Below are positions 9,024 through 22,009 of a DNA stretch of 64,000 bases, piece after piece (positions within the stretch are counted from its first letter, which is position 1; each line of letters opens with the position of its first letter). The DNA is from Alitta virens (lineage: Eukaryota > Annelida > Polychaeta > Phyllodocida > Nereididae). Under the pieces are notes generated by a model. That model was not told the origin of the DNA. It ran no database searches and was given only the letters and a program-made list of their open reading frames with translations. The stretch covers positions 52,422,329 to 52,486,328 of the forward strand of contig OW028573.1 in NCBI GenBank assembly GCA_932294295.1, read 5' to 3'. The translations under genes were made by a program, and so were the position numbers.

Positions 9024-12000
9024 CTGGTCAAGGTGCTTCAGGGTCACAAGCAACAGGGAACTTAGCTTGTCTCTCAAGTGATGCCAATCCCATGACGATT
9101 TCATAACACAAACATTGACTGCTCGTCTCATTTACGTTCCCTTTGTTTGCCTGATACTGTCTGCTGTCCCAGTGTAGTCTATTCCCACAGAAATCCTTCT
9201 CTATTTGTCTGTCTGACTGGGCTCTGACTCACTTGTCTGGACAAGATTTTTGTCACAATGGATGGTTTAGAATCGCCGAATATGTGCTTTATATTAGGCG
9301 TTAGTATTGATTGTTATGAAACAATACAAAGAGAATGGTATATTTCTATGAACAAATATCCCGTAAGTCAAGTAACTGAATGCTGAAAAAGGTCTTTGGC
9401 CAGATGGATATTATTTCGTGTTCCTGAAATCCTTGCCTTAGGACTTGGCTTGTACTTCTCTTTTCACGACAGAACACATAAAGGACATATGGAAGGGACA
9501 GGTCTGTGTCTGTCTCTTGCTAATGCACCAGAATATACAGAGAAAGCCCCAAAGAATGGCCTTCAATAAAAGGAAGCACAATGACAGACTTATGATGTTT
9601 GGACAGTCTGGAACATATGTAAACACAGAGAAGGTTTGCTGTGCTGTGGTCTGTGTTCATGTCACTGAGGAATCTTTGGGATATTTTATGGTTGTATTAA
9701 AAACAAAACAGAAACCACTCAAGGCATGATGCCCATATATTGTCATTGACAATATAAACACAATACTGCAGCCATATAAGATAATAATATCACTTGTGTG
9801 GCTTACTTACCTGTTGAGCTAATGCAGTGCTGCTTAGCTTGAGATCTAGAAAAATATCAGCCACCCAATTGCTACAGAATTAAGAATCACTCGAAAACAT
9901 ATAGTGTCAATTTGGGGGATTAAAAAATGTTTTATCTCGCTCAATATGACCAAGATGTCTTTATACAATCAAGGCTGAACGTGGCGTTGACCATGTGTTA
10001 AATTAATATTTTGGCCTACTCGAACATATGCCCTTGCCAAAACTTAAGTTTGGCTATTATCTTGGTTTTTGATGGAATGGCGGAATTCTAAACATTGGCA
10101 TTTATTGAAGGATATTATTTATAATACTAGGTGATTTTGTGATTTTTAGATATTCTGTCATGGTATTACGCCTCCATGTTTCAGGCGGCCACTTTTTCCG
10201 TCAGAATTTTTATTTCTTTCAGTTGTTTTTTAAACCAACGCAGGAAGGGGGCGCTCGCTCCCATAATTCCTTGCAGAGCAGGAAGTCTTTTTTAAGGCGG
10301 CTGGCTCAGAAACTTCACAAGAAGCTAATTTCATTGTATTTCATTTTATGTAAAATTTAAGGATGGAGGATTCAATGATTTGACAGACACCATGAACGAT
10401 GGCTGAAATTGTGGCCGTGATTGCTTTTTGCATGATTTTATGGGGGATTCAAGGAGAGGCGGTGGATGGGTACAGCGCATCGCTATGATAGAAATTGAAG
10501 CTCTGCATTGGGAGTTAATTACGTTTCAAATTGGTTTTCACGACGCATTATTGTTCATGATGTAACAAGTTTGGATGGAAATGTTTTCTCTAGTGTTTTC
10601 ACACTGAGCACTGCAACGAGAGCCGCATGTTTGATATTGAGCACTTTGTGGCCCTCGTCATTGTGCGTCGGGTGGCTTGAATGAATAATCACGGCACATC
10701 GCCAGCCTTGCCTATCTCCTCTGCTAATTTCCACTAATGCACACAAACCAGGGAGAGAGTATTACTAAATTTCACACAACGCGTCTCCTCTATTTTGTGT
10801 TGATATAAAGCACACAAAAAGATTTCCTTTACTAATAAGTTTATTGCAACTCCACACAGTGGATTTTTCTGGGCATTGCTAGTTACAACTACAATGCACA
10901 TTCTTCCAATGTGATGGTTTAACCTTGTATACCTTTAAGGGGTTTATTCCACTCATGCTTTGTTGTGAACTGAAGTCATGGAATATGGAATAATATTCTT
11001 GAGATGGGCCAACTAAACTGATCCAATATCGACACTACATGTATTAGTATTCTTTCTGAGTGACCTTCTTCCCTGTGTAATATTGCTTTCAAGATTATTA
11101 TATTGGCCAGGACATCATTGTCATTTGGGCCTGCCCTTTTCCCAATTTTGCCTCCCAGCAGGTTGCTTTGAACTTGTTAACCATGCGCATGTCAGCCCAT
11201 GGCTCCTAGGTCTGCGGAAGCCGCGAGCTTTCTGGAATCGCAGCGGGTTAAGTCGGAGCTGGCATTCCGGTCAGGTTCCGGGGTCGTGTCGGGACAAATG
11301 CAACGGCAACGATGGTGACCACTGACAGGCCATCGTCTGGCCCCTGCGCCTTCTATCCCTGCCTTGCATAACTGCAGAAGCTCCCACCAGCTGCAGTTCC
11401 TCTTCCTGTGGTCTGCATATGCTGTACCACTGATTGACTGGCTGCTGTGTGCGGTGTAGTCTAGTTGGCCCTAATGCGCTACAAGACCCGTCTTTCTTTT
11501 GTTCTGTTGATTTTTGTGTTGAGCACTGTATATTAAATTGTATGATAATCAGAACCTGAAGTATTGTGAACAGCATGGTTATGATGTGATTCACTATTCA
11601 ACTTTCTCTCATGTGGTGATAGATTTTCTGCCACTTGCTGTACATTGAAATTGTATGTTGATTAAATTCAGAGTACATGTGTGCCTAAAACTCCCCTGAT
11701 TTAATGCATCCCATCATGGCCGCCTCAACTCTTTGATGACATTTGAATTGTTTCATCCTCCATTTCATCCCAAGTACAGCGTCCTTAAATTTTGGGACAA
11801 TGCCGAAGGCTATCGTGCTGCGAGGCATTTTTTAGAGGCAGCCAACAGGATCCAGGCCTTTCATCTATGTTCCTCTGATTCCTGTTGCTTCTGAACTAAA
11901 TTGCCAGAAAGCCGTTAAAATGAGCCAAGATATATAGATTACAGGCACACAATAATGACATAGAGGCAGGGCGATGCTATCGCTACTCAATATAGATGCA

Positions 12001-13185
12001 AATGACCTCATTCAGCTTGTCGGTAGCGTTGTCTGGCCGGCCAGGTTGTCGCTTACAAAGACACACCTCATTTGTCGGCATCTGACCAGGCCTGGCAGGA
12101 CCAGCAGGGCCACCGTTGGCGTGTTTCTCTTACCCACAAGCCCCTCCGAGCCTCTGCCGCCACCTTATTTATTTGTGATCAAGTGTAGTTGCCCTGTGTG
12201 CTGAATACTCAAGTCAGCTCTTCCTGATTATCTGATCAAACTCGCTCCACTTCCCTATAGCTTCTTATTAAATACCTTTTTGGCAATGATGTTAAACCTT
12301 TACTGCTAGTTTATCATGGTTTCCTGCCAAACAAACTACATTGTCAAAGTATTTAATCCCTGATTTCAATATTGTACATTGAATAAGACAAGTCTTATAT
12401 CGGTCTTTGTAGCCGTTTGGTTTGGAGTTGCATATATCTGGCTTGGAAGTATATATGTAACGATTAACAGGCTCTTCGCCTTTAATTTTGAAGGCAGTTT
12501 TATGAACATAAAACTTTTATGGGCTTGGGGAGAGTATTACCGCTGCCAGCTACAGAGAAATTGCAGTTTAATAACAATGGTTTTATGTTGAGCCACGGGT
12601 TTGTTTCTTCTGGGGGACAGTTTTAGGTGCTTAAGATGAGTTTGGCGATATGGATGGTGTATGTTGGCTACAGGGTGATCCTTCCTGGCTAACTTTGTGC
12701 ACATAAGCCGTAAAGTTGATCCTTGTGGTTTATAAATGAGGATTTAAATATGCCATGTCACCTGATGATAAATCCAGATAAAAGAGGAGGGCTGGTGGGT
12801 CACTGCAGCAGAGTTGCTGATGGGGGCAACTGCACAGCGTAATTCGGCAATGTCTATTGTGAAATGTCGTTATAGCAGGCAGCTGCGAACAGCCTTACTC
12901 CCAGTCACTTTCCATATTGTTAGCACTGGGCAAATGTGGCAAGACAAAGGCAGCTGTGGAATTCGCAATTTGTTAAATCAGCATACTGCCGACTGCTCAA
13001 CAGCCACATCGATTGTGTTCGTTTCTAGCGAGCGTGCTTCCTGATGTATATTCCCTCATCTAATGACAACTCCTGGCCGTCCTGGGCTTAAAGCTCACCC
13101 GAGCTTTCAGACAGTGCAGATGCACAACTCTTTGTGATCAGTGGTTTGTCACACTTGCCTGGATTTGCATGACATCACTAGCACC
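9024..13185. other. Non-coding intronic stretch
   Basis: No gene recognised. It holds a small ATTGT/ACAAT palindrome at 9736-9756 and otherwise unique-looking sequence. Confidence 0.6.
9736..9756. promoter_or_regulatory. Palindrome TATATTGTCA-T-TGACAATATA (Sox-like inverted half-sites)
   Basis: Ten-bp arms with a 1-nt centre. Each arm holds ATTGT/ACAAT, the core bound by Sox HMG domains; inverted pairs are typical of dimeric SoxE sites. Function is inferred from the motif only. Confidence 0.45.
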
Positions 13186-13238
13186 CAGCAGCAGCAGCAG
13201 CAGTAGCAGCAGTCAGTGGAGATTCGGCAGCAGCAGCA
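13186..13238 (-). repeat. CAG-rich microsatellite
   Basis: CAG units at 13186-13213 with a TAG interruption, and a second short run at 13227-13238. Confidence 0.92.
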
Positions 13239-13789
13239 CATATTGTCATCAGTCTGTGGCCACTGATGAGGCTGCCATGCTCCGCATCTTCCATGCCCAT
13301 GCTAGGTGCTCTCCCACAAGATGAAGAGGATGCTGATTCTGTCTCTGTGTTTGTCAGCCAAGCCTTGCCTCCCGCTGCTTTCTGTCTTAATTAAACACAT
13401 TCTCCTCCCAGTCAACATTTCTCTGTCTCCTGTCACATGGCCTCACGAAAGGGACTCAAGAACTGCTTTCTCCCCACATGTAATATCAGCAACTCATATG
13501 AGAAAATTGCCTTGTGTCAGTACAAGGAGGCTATCATATCTTTGGTGATTCGACCAACGTGTACTTGGTAACTACCCTGTCATATTGGCCAACTAGTTAC
13601 CTCAGCCATGTCCTATCCAAAGTAATCTTACTAACACTTAGCAACCATGGGCATATACTCAAACAAATTGAATGATATGTCAGGTTTTCTTGAAGGCTTC
13701 GAAATGTCGGGAAATGTGGGGAATGAGAGATTTTTAGGTGAGAAGACTTCTCGAGGGCAACTTTTGAATTTCAGTCAGTTTTGGTTGAG
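13239..13789. other. Short non-coding stretch
   Basis: Nothing recognisable between the CAG runs and the minisatellite. Confidence 0.55.
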
Positions 13790-13911
13790 GCCGCCACTCC
13801 CCGAAAAGAATTTCAATACGTGAATTCTGGCCACCACTCCCCGAAAAAGGCTTTCAATACGTGAATTCTGGCCACCACTCCCCGAAAAAGGCTTTCAATA
13901 CGTGAATTCTG
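13790..13911. repeat. 41-bp minisatellite, three copies
   Basis: Unit starts GCCACCACTCCCCGAAAA and ends ACGTGAATTCTG. Copies are 13790-13829 (40 bp, one base short), 13830-13870 and 13871-13911. The last two are identical, pointing to recent expansion. Confidence 0.95.
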
Positions 13912-13918
13912 TCATAAT

Positions 13919-13969
13919 AGATATAGATAGATAGATGGATAGATGGATGGATAGATGGATAGATGGATG

Positions 13970-14011
<42 letters not shown>
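13919..14011. repeat. GATA/GATG tetranucleotide array
   Basis: About 93 bp of GATA with interspersed GGAT variants, ending in a pure GATA run. It directly adjoins the 41-bp minisatellite. Confidence 0.97.
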
Positions 14012-14237
14012 CATTTGATTAATTATGGCAGCAAATGTGCAGAATTTTTACACTATGTGACAAAATATGATAAAATATAGGCACCTACATATGAGATAAA
14101 GTTAAAATGTATCTTTTGTATTGACCAATTTACAATCATTCAAATGCCGATCAATGATGTTGCTTTCCAACAGCCTTTTTAGATCCCCAACCAAACAGGT
14201 CTGCATAACCAGCCTGCTCTGTTTCCAGGATCCCCAA

Positions 14238-14251
14238 CCCCCCCCCCCCCC
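14238..14251 (+). repeat. C14 homopolymer
   Basis: Fourteen consecutive C. Confidence 0.97.
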
Positions 14252-14790
14252 TCATCATCATGGCAGCCTTTATGTCTTGCTGTTAATGAAGTCCGTGCAG
14301 TGGATATGTGTCGAAGCCCCAATGATGAATCATGGCTGTTCATACCTATTGATGTGTCGCAATCAGCCGAGTTAATTGGCCTGGTTGATAACAATGCCAC
14401 ACATGGGGTGCTGCTCCTGCAATGAACGCCTGCCTATTAAACATGATGAGCTGAGCAAGGGTCTCACTTACAGCCTTATTGGCGAACAGTTTGATGCACC
14501 GTGTTGGATGCTTGATGGTTATATTCCTCTAATGGCCTCAACAAATCATCCCCGTTGTTCTCAACTCTTTGATCAGGCTGCTGGACACAATGGACTCAGG
14601 CACAAGAGGGTGTTCCTTGTGTTCCCTCTATAACATAATGTCCAACAAGAACATTACAATATATGTTATCTCCACCAGAACATTGTCTTGAATGATTAAG
14701 AGTCAGTTGTTGCACCTGTGTAATCCATATTTTACGAAATGCTAAGCACTTTATAAATTATGTGTACCTTCTAACTTACATCGATTTATT

Positions 14791-14830
14791 GATTTATCAT
14801 TTTCCTTAGCGATTTATCATTTTCCTTAGC
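14791..14830. repeat. 20-bp perfect tandem duplication
   Basis: GATTTATCATTTTCCTTAGC is present twice in a row. Its simple two-copy form fits replication slippage. Confidence 0.95.
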
Positions 14831-14895
14831 CATCGCTTTGATGTCCTGTTTCGCAGTCTCATTTTATGTGAGTTAGGTTCACACTTTCACGGCGA

Positions 14896-14908
14896 AGGTC
14901 AAAGGTCA
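14896..14908 (+). promoter_or_regulatory. Perfect DR1 nuclear-receptor element (AGGTCA-A-AGGTCA)
   Basis: Two exact AGGTCA half-sites one base apart. This is the canonical site for RXR heterodimers, HNF4 and COUP-TF families. Occupancy is unknown. Confidence 0.6.
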
Positions 14909-15862
14909 CTGCAGATCTCAGCACACGAAAATGTACACTCCGTGATGTACTTTGTAAGGCTTGGTATGATTTCAAGCTTTCTGGGGAGAAAGGCTGCCTA
15001 ATGGAGATTTGGTAACTTGAGAACAAAGGAGACATTCGCTGTAGATCTTGTTGAATTCTGTCATCTTATAGTCATTTGAAGGAGATGCACTGTTTAGGAA
15101 GGTATAAATCTCGTTTGTCTTAATGGTGTCTTTTTATATACAATATACATTAATGGGGGTTTTTTATGCGGCTACGGAAATGCTGTTGTTTTTAATTAAT
15201 GTACTTTTACAATGGGAATTAGGGAAGAAACTGATAATCGCTCTGAGCTAATTACTTAGTGAATACCTAACATGATACAGCTGCAATTGATATCGCAATG
15301 AGCGGGGCTAATGCACTTTGTTAAGATGGTTAGCTTCTGCAGCAAGATCATCAGAACACCCACGGGCTTGCCTTGTACTTGACCTATGCTGGTGCAATTT
15401 TACCTGTACTGTCGTGAGTAATGATATTTGGAATATGATATTTGTTTGCTGTGAGAGCTCTGGGGCTTTCCCACAGACTTCCAGCGTTTGTTTCTATACA
15501 AACTGATGAAAAGACCTCTGCGTCCGGGTCCCTGAGGCAGAGAAAAGCTGGCGTTTGTTGTCAAAGTGAAATTTAGGCACTAATACTTTGCGGTGCTCTC
15601 TGGTAAATCCTATTTGTTCCTGTACATGGAAACATGGAATCCTCAATTTCAAAGTCATTTCAAAGCAGAGGAGCTGCAGGCTATGCTAATGTCGGATGGG
15701 CCTTGTCAGGGTTTCTTCTTTGAATGGCCTTGTGCCAGGTGAAGCAGCTTAGGTTGAAAATGTGGCTTGTATGATAGTATATTTCTCCCATTAGACAAAT
15801 TAGCCTGGGAACACTTCAAAGAAAGCAAAAATATGGTTTACACCCACCATGCGACCGCGGTA

Positions 15863-15933
15863 CAGGTGGGTGAGTCACCTGCTTACTTAAAATGTGATCC
15901 TAGGAAGCCACAGGTCATGCCAACTTACACCTG
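15863..15933. promoter_or_regulatory. Cluster of CAGGTG/CACCTG E-boxes (ZEB/Snail type)
   Basis: CAGGTG at 15863-15868, CACCTG at 15876-15881 and CACCTG at 15928-15933. The first two are in inverted orientation 7 bp apart. ZEB proteins bind paired CACCTG sites. This is a regulatory candidate by motif only. Confidence 0.4.
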
Positions 15934-18900
15934 TCTGTGAAGTATGTAAACATGTTGTGGCTTGAATTATAGATCACAGTTTCAGCAGCCCTTTTTGAAC
16001 CTTCGCAAGATCAAGGTTGGATGATATCTGCGGTGGAAACGTGATATCGCATAGACACACTAAGCACAACATCATTTAGCTAAGGCAAAATATAGTTCTT
16101 GGAAAGAAACATGAGAGGCTTGCAATACTCCTAATATCAAAGGGTTATGTTGCGTCTGCTATTAAGCTTTATATTTTCGTCTACAAAGAATCGGGACAGC
16201 AGAAAATATTCGGTTATTTGGGAAACAATTATCCAGACACATAAACATCACAGACTCTTTGAAGCTTCAATGATTGACTGAAATTGACAAAATGAGCTTT
16301 AATGGCGTGAAATGATGGACATAGCCCTTTGCATAAACAGATACAGGTAATGTGAATGCCCTGCATCCATGCTTTTACTTCCTTAGGGGAGGAAATGCTA
16401 CAAACAAGCTGAGTAAGAGGCAGTAGTAGTGGCAGTAAAAGGACAAGAACAGCAGGGGCTTTAATATTTATATTAATTGATCTAGTATTTATAGTCGTAA
16501 ATTGATTATGTACAGGCTGATGATGTGGTGTTATCAATTCTGGTGAGTCAATTAATATTCTTGGAATGTAATACATTACTGATTATTATACTCAAAATAG
16601 GCGTTTTTAGGTAGGCAGAAAACAATAAATGAAATGTGACAATCAATTACAGGCATGCCTACTAAACCATGTGATAACATATGAACGCAAGTAGCCTGCT
16701 GAGACTTTCTTACATTATCTCTTAGTTCATGGCATTGACACTTGGCCATTTGTTTTGGATGTTATTAATTACTTCACGAAAACGGGAAACCTGTCGTCAC
16801 CTGCCAGCAGGTGTGGCGTTGCTATTTTCGGTGCAATATTCCGGGTTAATTAGCTGACGTGAAGGAGGAGAGTGAGTCTGGAACGTCCTTGACTGAAAAG
16901 AGCCAACAAATCAAGCGACTGAAGGGTTTCGTTCCAATCACCGAAAAACCTTATAAGTGTAATGAGTAATTCTCAGAATGATCAATTCCTTCAAAGCCTT
17001 GGCACTATTTCTGTTACTGAAGTGTTACGATCCTCCAGTTCAATTTGGCTACACTGCTGTAACAGTCCACTTTGCTGAGATCAAACGACTGGGGTGATGG
17101 CTGGTCATTTGGGTTGTGTGGGTCTGTGTAAAGCCAGTACTGATGTTTGATAGATTTGATATTCCTATTTAGCTAATATTACGCTAATTCGAAAAGTTAC
17201 CGACTGAAAAGTCTATATTCAGTGGCTTAATACTATTTAAGAGGCAGTCTTCTGACTTGTAGAAGGCTGATTTGTTCATCAGACAACATCAAAAATGGTC
17301 TGGCGCTAAGCACTTAACATCGTTCAAATGGCAGTCCCAGGTGCTTTTTCTCTAAAATGTCGTTCAGATGTATTACCCTTTCTCAGGCTAATATTTATTC
17401 AAGCTTAATTTTGCTTATGGCCGCCTGCACGACTCGTATCAATGACGTATTTCCTGCGTCTTTCAAAATGGGACTTTTTCAGGCCATCATGCAGCTTTCA
17501 ACATCAGAGAAGAATTCAAGACAATGGTCCCTCAATATTTTATGGGATTTGCATGTGATGTGGCATTTTCAGGCAGCCCTCCGCAACACAAGACTAAACA
17601 CAAGGGTTAAAATGCCCTCGGTCATCAATGATGTATGCCATCCGCCCGGATTCTATTCCTTCTGTCTGAGGTTTTGGCCACAGTTTCAAATGTTCATTGT
17701 GCATTATGGATTATGTAAGCAATAAACATGAACAAAATGTGCGCACGACCCACAGCTCAATTCTTATAGGAATTGAACTGATTTAAGAAACTAGTAACTT
17801 GGACAAAGTTGCCGAGAAAAAATAAAAGCCCATATTTAGAAACAATCCGCATGGGCCAAGATATGATTGTAAACCCAAACCTTGCATTTGTCACTGCATA
17901 CACTAAAATAAGGTTGGACATTGCCAGCCTTTTGATCTGATCCGATGGGGCAACATTTCCTTATGCATGGCCTCGATACGGCAGTCTGTTCATGGAAACT
18001 AGGATCCCATCTTTTATGCGCATGTTCAACAACCTGTCTTATTAAGAAACAGAACATTAGGGAAGATATATGCTGTGTCCCTGAGCATGATGAATCACTT
18101 TAGCATGTAGATGATATGTCGCAAGATATTGCCTGCCATAATGTATAGAGAGTGTATGCATGGGACTGATGAACAATGCCTGTCCTCTCCCCAGGGCTTA
18201 TGCATGGTGATGCTAGCTTGTTGAATTTTAATCTCATGTGATTTGTGACCAGCTGAGGACTTGATACGCTCTCCATTATCTACGATGGCGGATTTGGCCG
18301 ACTGATCTGTTGAATACTGCATGGGTATGAATTGCTGTAAATAATTGCTGTGAGTGATAATATTTATAACATTTTTTACATGCATACTTAAAATGTTTTA
18401 TACATGAAAGGATTCACATTATAACACAAATAAGCGGATTAACTAAAACCACTTATTTGCACCATCTTTCAGTTTTCCAATTCCCTCAGGTTGACACAAT
18501 TTAATCCTTCTCAAAAATAGTACAATTCCTATATGTATAAATATATTATTATGATTACGCTCGCTAAATAGTGCGCTAATAATGGTCATAATTGTGATAC
18601 TCTGTTTTTATTATCTCGTCATATTTATGCTTTCCACATTCTGAACTTATAGTTACTGAATTCTATGAAAATGGAAAGTAAATGCAGATATACATTACAG
18701 AAAATTCAAACATATAATACTTATATTACGAAGTATAATGTTACTATGTTGAAAGATTTAGTTTTTTGAAATACTTTACAGAAATATGATCGGTCAGACG
18801 AAATATTAAACGGATTGCTACACATGGTAATCCGTCACAGCAAAAGTAGGCCATTGGGGAGTCGTTTGACTGCATTGTTCTGTTGCTCAGCATTTTGGAT

Positions 18901-19607
18901 CCAGTTGACCATGATATGCAAGGGTCACTCATAAAAAAGAGTCATTCCATTTGTGGACAGAATGTTTTACAATGTTCATAGATTCTGTGCGAATGATGGA
19001 CCCTGTGGGCTGTGGCCTTTCTGTCTCGTTTGTCTTGTTCTCATGCTGGTCCTCTGTGTTTTTGTCCTCGTCCTAAATGTCATCACGGTCCTTAGTTATT
19101 GGTCTCGCAGACACACATTTCTCTGGCAGTCATTAATATGGTCTGGTCCTATTAAGTCCTTGTCTTGTGCGGCCCATTGTTTTCCACTTGGTCCAATCCT
19201 CCATGGAGTTCTTGTTCTTGTTTTCCACACGGATCCACTCAGACACATACAAGGCGAGCATTCGCTGCTTGCCAGACTTAATTTATAGAGCCTCCCGTAA
19301 AAGCCTGGCTTTTAGAAACCATTGAGTTTTTTGCAGCAGTGATCAGAGCAAAATAAATCAAGAAGGCAATTAATTATCTAATTAATGGAAGAAGCCACCA
19401 GCGGAGAGAGAAAAACAATGGAATTACCCTTCTTCTGGTCCATGAATGGAGAGGCTTTTCACGGGCTCTTTTGTTGGACTGTCTTATGATCGAAAAGACA
19501 GCAAGCAGGACAGCGAGAGTTATTGATCTGTGGGCAAACTTTGCTAGCAGTAGTGAACAGGAAAAACACACATCTGTATGCATGAAGGCGATATGGATAG
19601 CCAGCAG

Positions 19608-19622
19608 GTGTGTGTGTGTGTG
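19608..19622. repeat. (GT)n run
   Basis: About seven GT units. GU repeats in sense RNA are a classical CELF ligand. Confidence 0.9.
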
Positions 19623-20238
19623 CTAGCATTTGGTGAGACCTGTAGATTGAAGACGTTGGGTGGGGACAGGGCCCATCAGCCAACCCTCATCCTCCCCTGT
19701 CCTGTGTAAACACCTTCACAAACACGCCTCTCGGATAGTCTGGAATAATCAATCCATCATTTGAATAAGGAACCATGAAAGAGTCCACAGCCAGCCCATT
19801 GTCTTACATCATTCTTAGCCCATTTCTTGCCTGGTCAAATACACTTACCCAAACAGGGGGTACACATCCTGATGATTCAGATTTTATTCGTGACCTGGAA
19901 GCTGGGGTTACCTAAAGCAAACCCACTACTTCCCATGCAAGCAATTTCCAACTTAGCAACTTAGGAAGTCACTTGGCACTGTCTTATATGATTAGACTTG
20001 ACCTCTATTAATTGCAGTCTTGGTTCGTGACCTTCTATTTAAAGTGTATCATCATCACTCGCTGGCCAGTGGCCAGTCTTTGCAAACTTTCCTGTACCGA
20101 AGCCAAGTGTAGTACACAAATATCAGGGACGATACCATGAAGGTCATGGAACTGTACAAATGCAAGAAGATAAGTGGCTGAATATGTTATCCAAACACAT
20201 TAGTATGTGAGTGATGTATATGCAGGGTGTCCACTCAA

Positions 20239-20760
20239 TCATGGCGAACTACTGGGTGCTTTAGAAAGGTTAGAACCAAACGATAGCATCTTAGTGAATG
20301 TGTTATGAAAAATGTGTATTACCAATAGAACATCAAATTCATAGTATACATAAAATAACAATATTGGAAAGTAGGAGATGTATATAATGTTTGTATGGTC
20401 CACACTGCTTATTGTAGATCCGAGCAAGAATTTTTCTGTAGGAAAGGTCAGTGGTAATATATCCCAGCTCAGTTGCTGCGCAGAATTCAGCCTTAAATTG
20501 TATTTTCTAGGGACACATGTTGACAGAGTGATCCGTCCTCTTGGCCCAATCGTGCAACCCTTGACTGGACAGCCAGACGCGTTCGATTTTCGACTTGTAT
20601 TTCGCAGACAAAAAAGGGGGCAGAAAGCTGCACAAGGGTTTGCCTGGCAGCCAGTTAGACTTGACACACCAATTGGTTTTCCTTCGCCCACAACAATAAT
20701 TGATTCAATCCCCTTCTGTTGCTCTTCTGTAATATAGAAAAGGAACCGGTTTACTTGCAA
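20239..20760 (-). other. Region open on both strands; candidate degenerate coding or transposon remnant
   Basis: The minus strand is open for 173 codons over the whole interval and the plus strand for 119 codons (20378-20737). The central part (about 20440-20740) is less AT-rich than its flanks. I recognise no domain in either translation: the minus product is Cys-rich in its middle (several CxxxxC-like spacings) and the plus product has a basic RRQKRGQK stretch. Neither has a convincing initiation or splice context. It could be an old retroelement fragment, a nested gene exon, or chance. A translated database search is needed to decide. Confidence 0.25.
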
Positions 20761-21994
20761 GTTTATGGTATGTTGATGGTCTCACCCGCGAGTACAGCTT
20801 GTGGGTCCTCTCACCAACTTAACCAAATCAGTGCTTAAAATTCATGAAGCACTCTGTAATCTGAAAAATCGAGACGCCACAGTGTAAGGTTTTTGCTGCC
20901 GGAGATTCGTAAAGATTACAAGGAGATTGGAAGGGTTTAACCAAGAGAATTAATCAGACATAAGAGACATCACAAGCTTTGTTCTTGTTCAATATATGTC
21001 TTCATGGCCACCATTGTAATGCTACAACAATCTAGACTAAACCACTATATCTGCATAATGACAAAATATTACATCCTGGGCTAACAATTTCTTTTAAAAC
21101 CATCAACGCACTTTATGTTATGTAGCTTGTGAAAGTGGTATAATTACACAGTGTATATAAACAATACTATTAAGTATACATATATATGTACATTTTATGT
21201 AGTTCATTGTCCATGGTTTGAAAATAAGGTTGATTTGCCTAAAATAAACCGGAATAACTTTTTTTTGGGAAGATATATCAATATTGATGTAAATATGGCT
21301 AAGAGAGAAAGTAATATAATAAATTATATTGAGAATATTCCGTCAATTTGGGGGGAATATCATTAGTGATGTGATTACTGAGCTACATGCCACAGTGAAG
21401 TGTCTTAGCAGGCGAAATTCCCCACAGTTAAGCTGCAAAGAACTAGGGCAAGACAAGTAGCTGAGACATCCAGATGTGACCTTGGCCAGGGCAGCATGCA
21501 TCAGGTTGTGACCCAATAAGCCGGGTTAGAACGTGGCGTCACGGACTTGGAATTGCATTTGGCATTCTGCGTGACATTCCAGATTGATGAGGACCAAAGA
21601 CCTGAAAGGGCCTTTTGCCACATTACAGAGGGACACGCACACAGCCAAGCTGCAGCAGCAAAGAACACAGGGCAAAGAGGGAAGGAGGCAAGATGTTTTT
21701 TGGAACCACATCCTGCCTTCAGCTACTGCTGCTACTGGCTGGCTGGCTGATGGGGATGGAGGTTTTTGTCTCTTGCGTGAGCTCTGAACAGCCGTGGGTA
21801 GCAACAGGTGACTTAATGCGCTGTCTGCGCTCATGGCTTCTTAATGTCCGTGATTTGCCTGTGAGAGATGTTCAACGCTTGTTATAGGACATCAGGGGTT
21901 CACGCGAGAGAGGCGCTCTTTGGCCATCACGTTTGCCTGCAGTGCGATAACCACGTCCTGGACGAGATTTTGGAGTAAGGAAGATGATAAGCAA

Positions 21995-22009
21995 GGGGGG
22001 GGGGGGGGG
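21995..22009 (-). repeat. G15 homopolymer
   Basis: Fifteen consecutive G on + (C on minus). Confidence 0.97.

Larger units (their letters stand above)
14012..20238. other. Non-coding intronic stretch
   Basis: Unique-looking sequence with a C14 tract, a 20-bp tandem duplication, a DR1 element, an E-box group and a GT run, each listed separately. Open frames up to 122 codons (17357-17725) have no recognisable domain. Confidence 0.6.
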
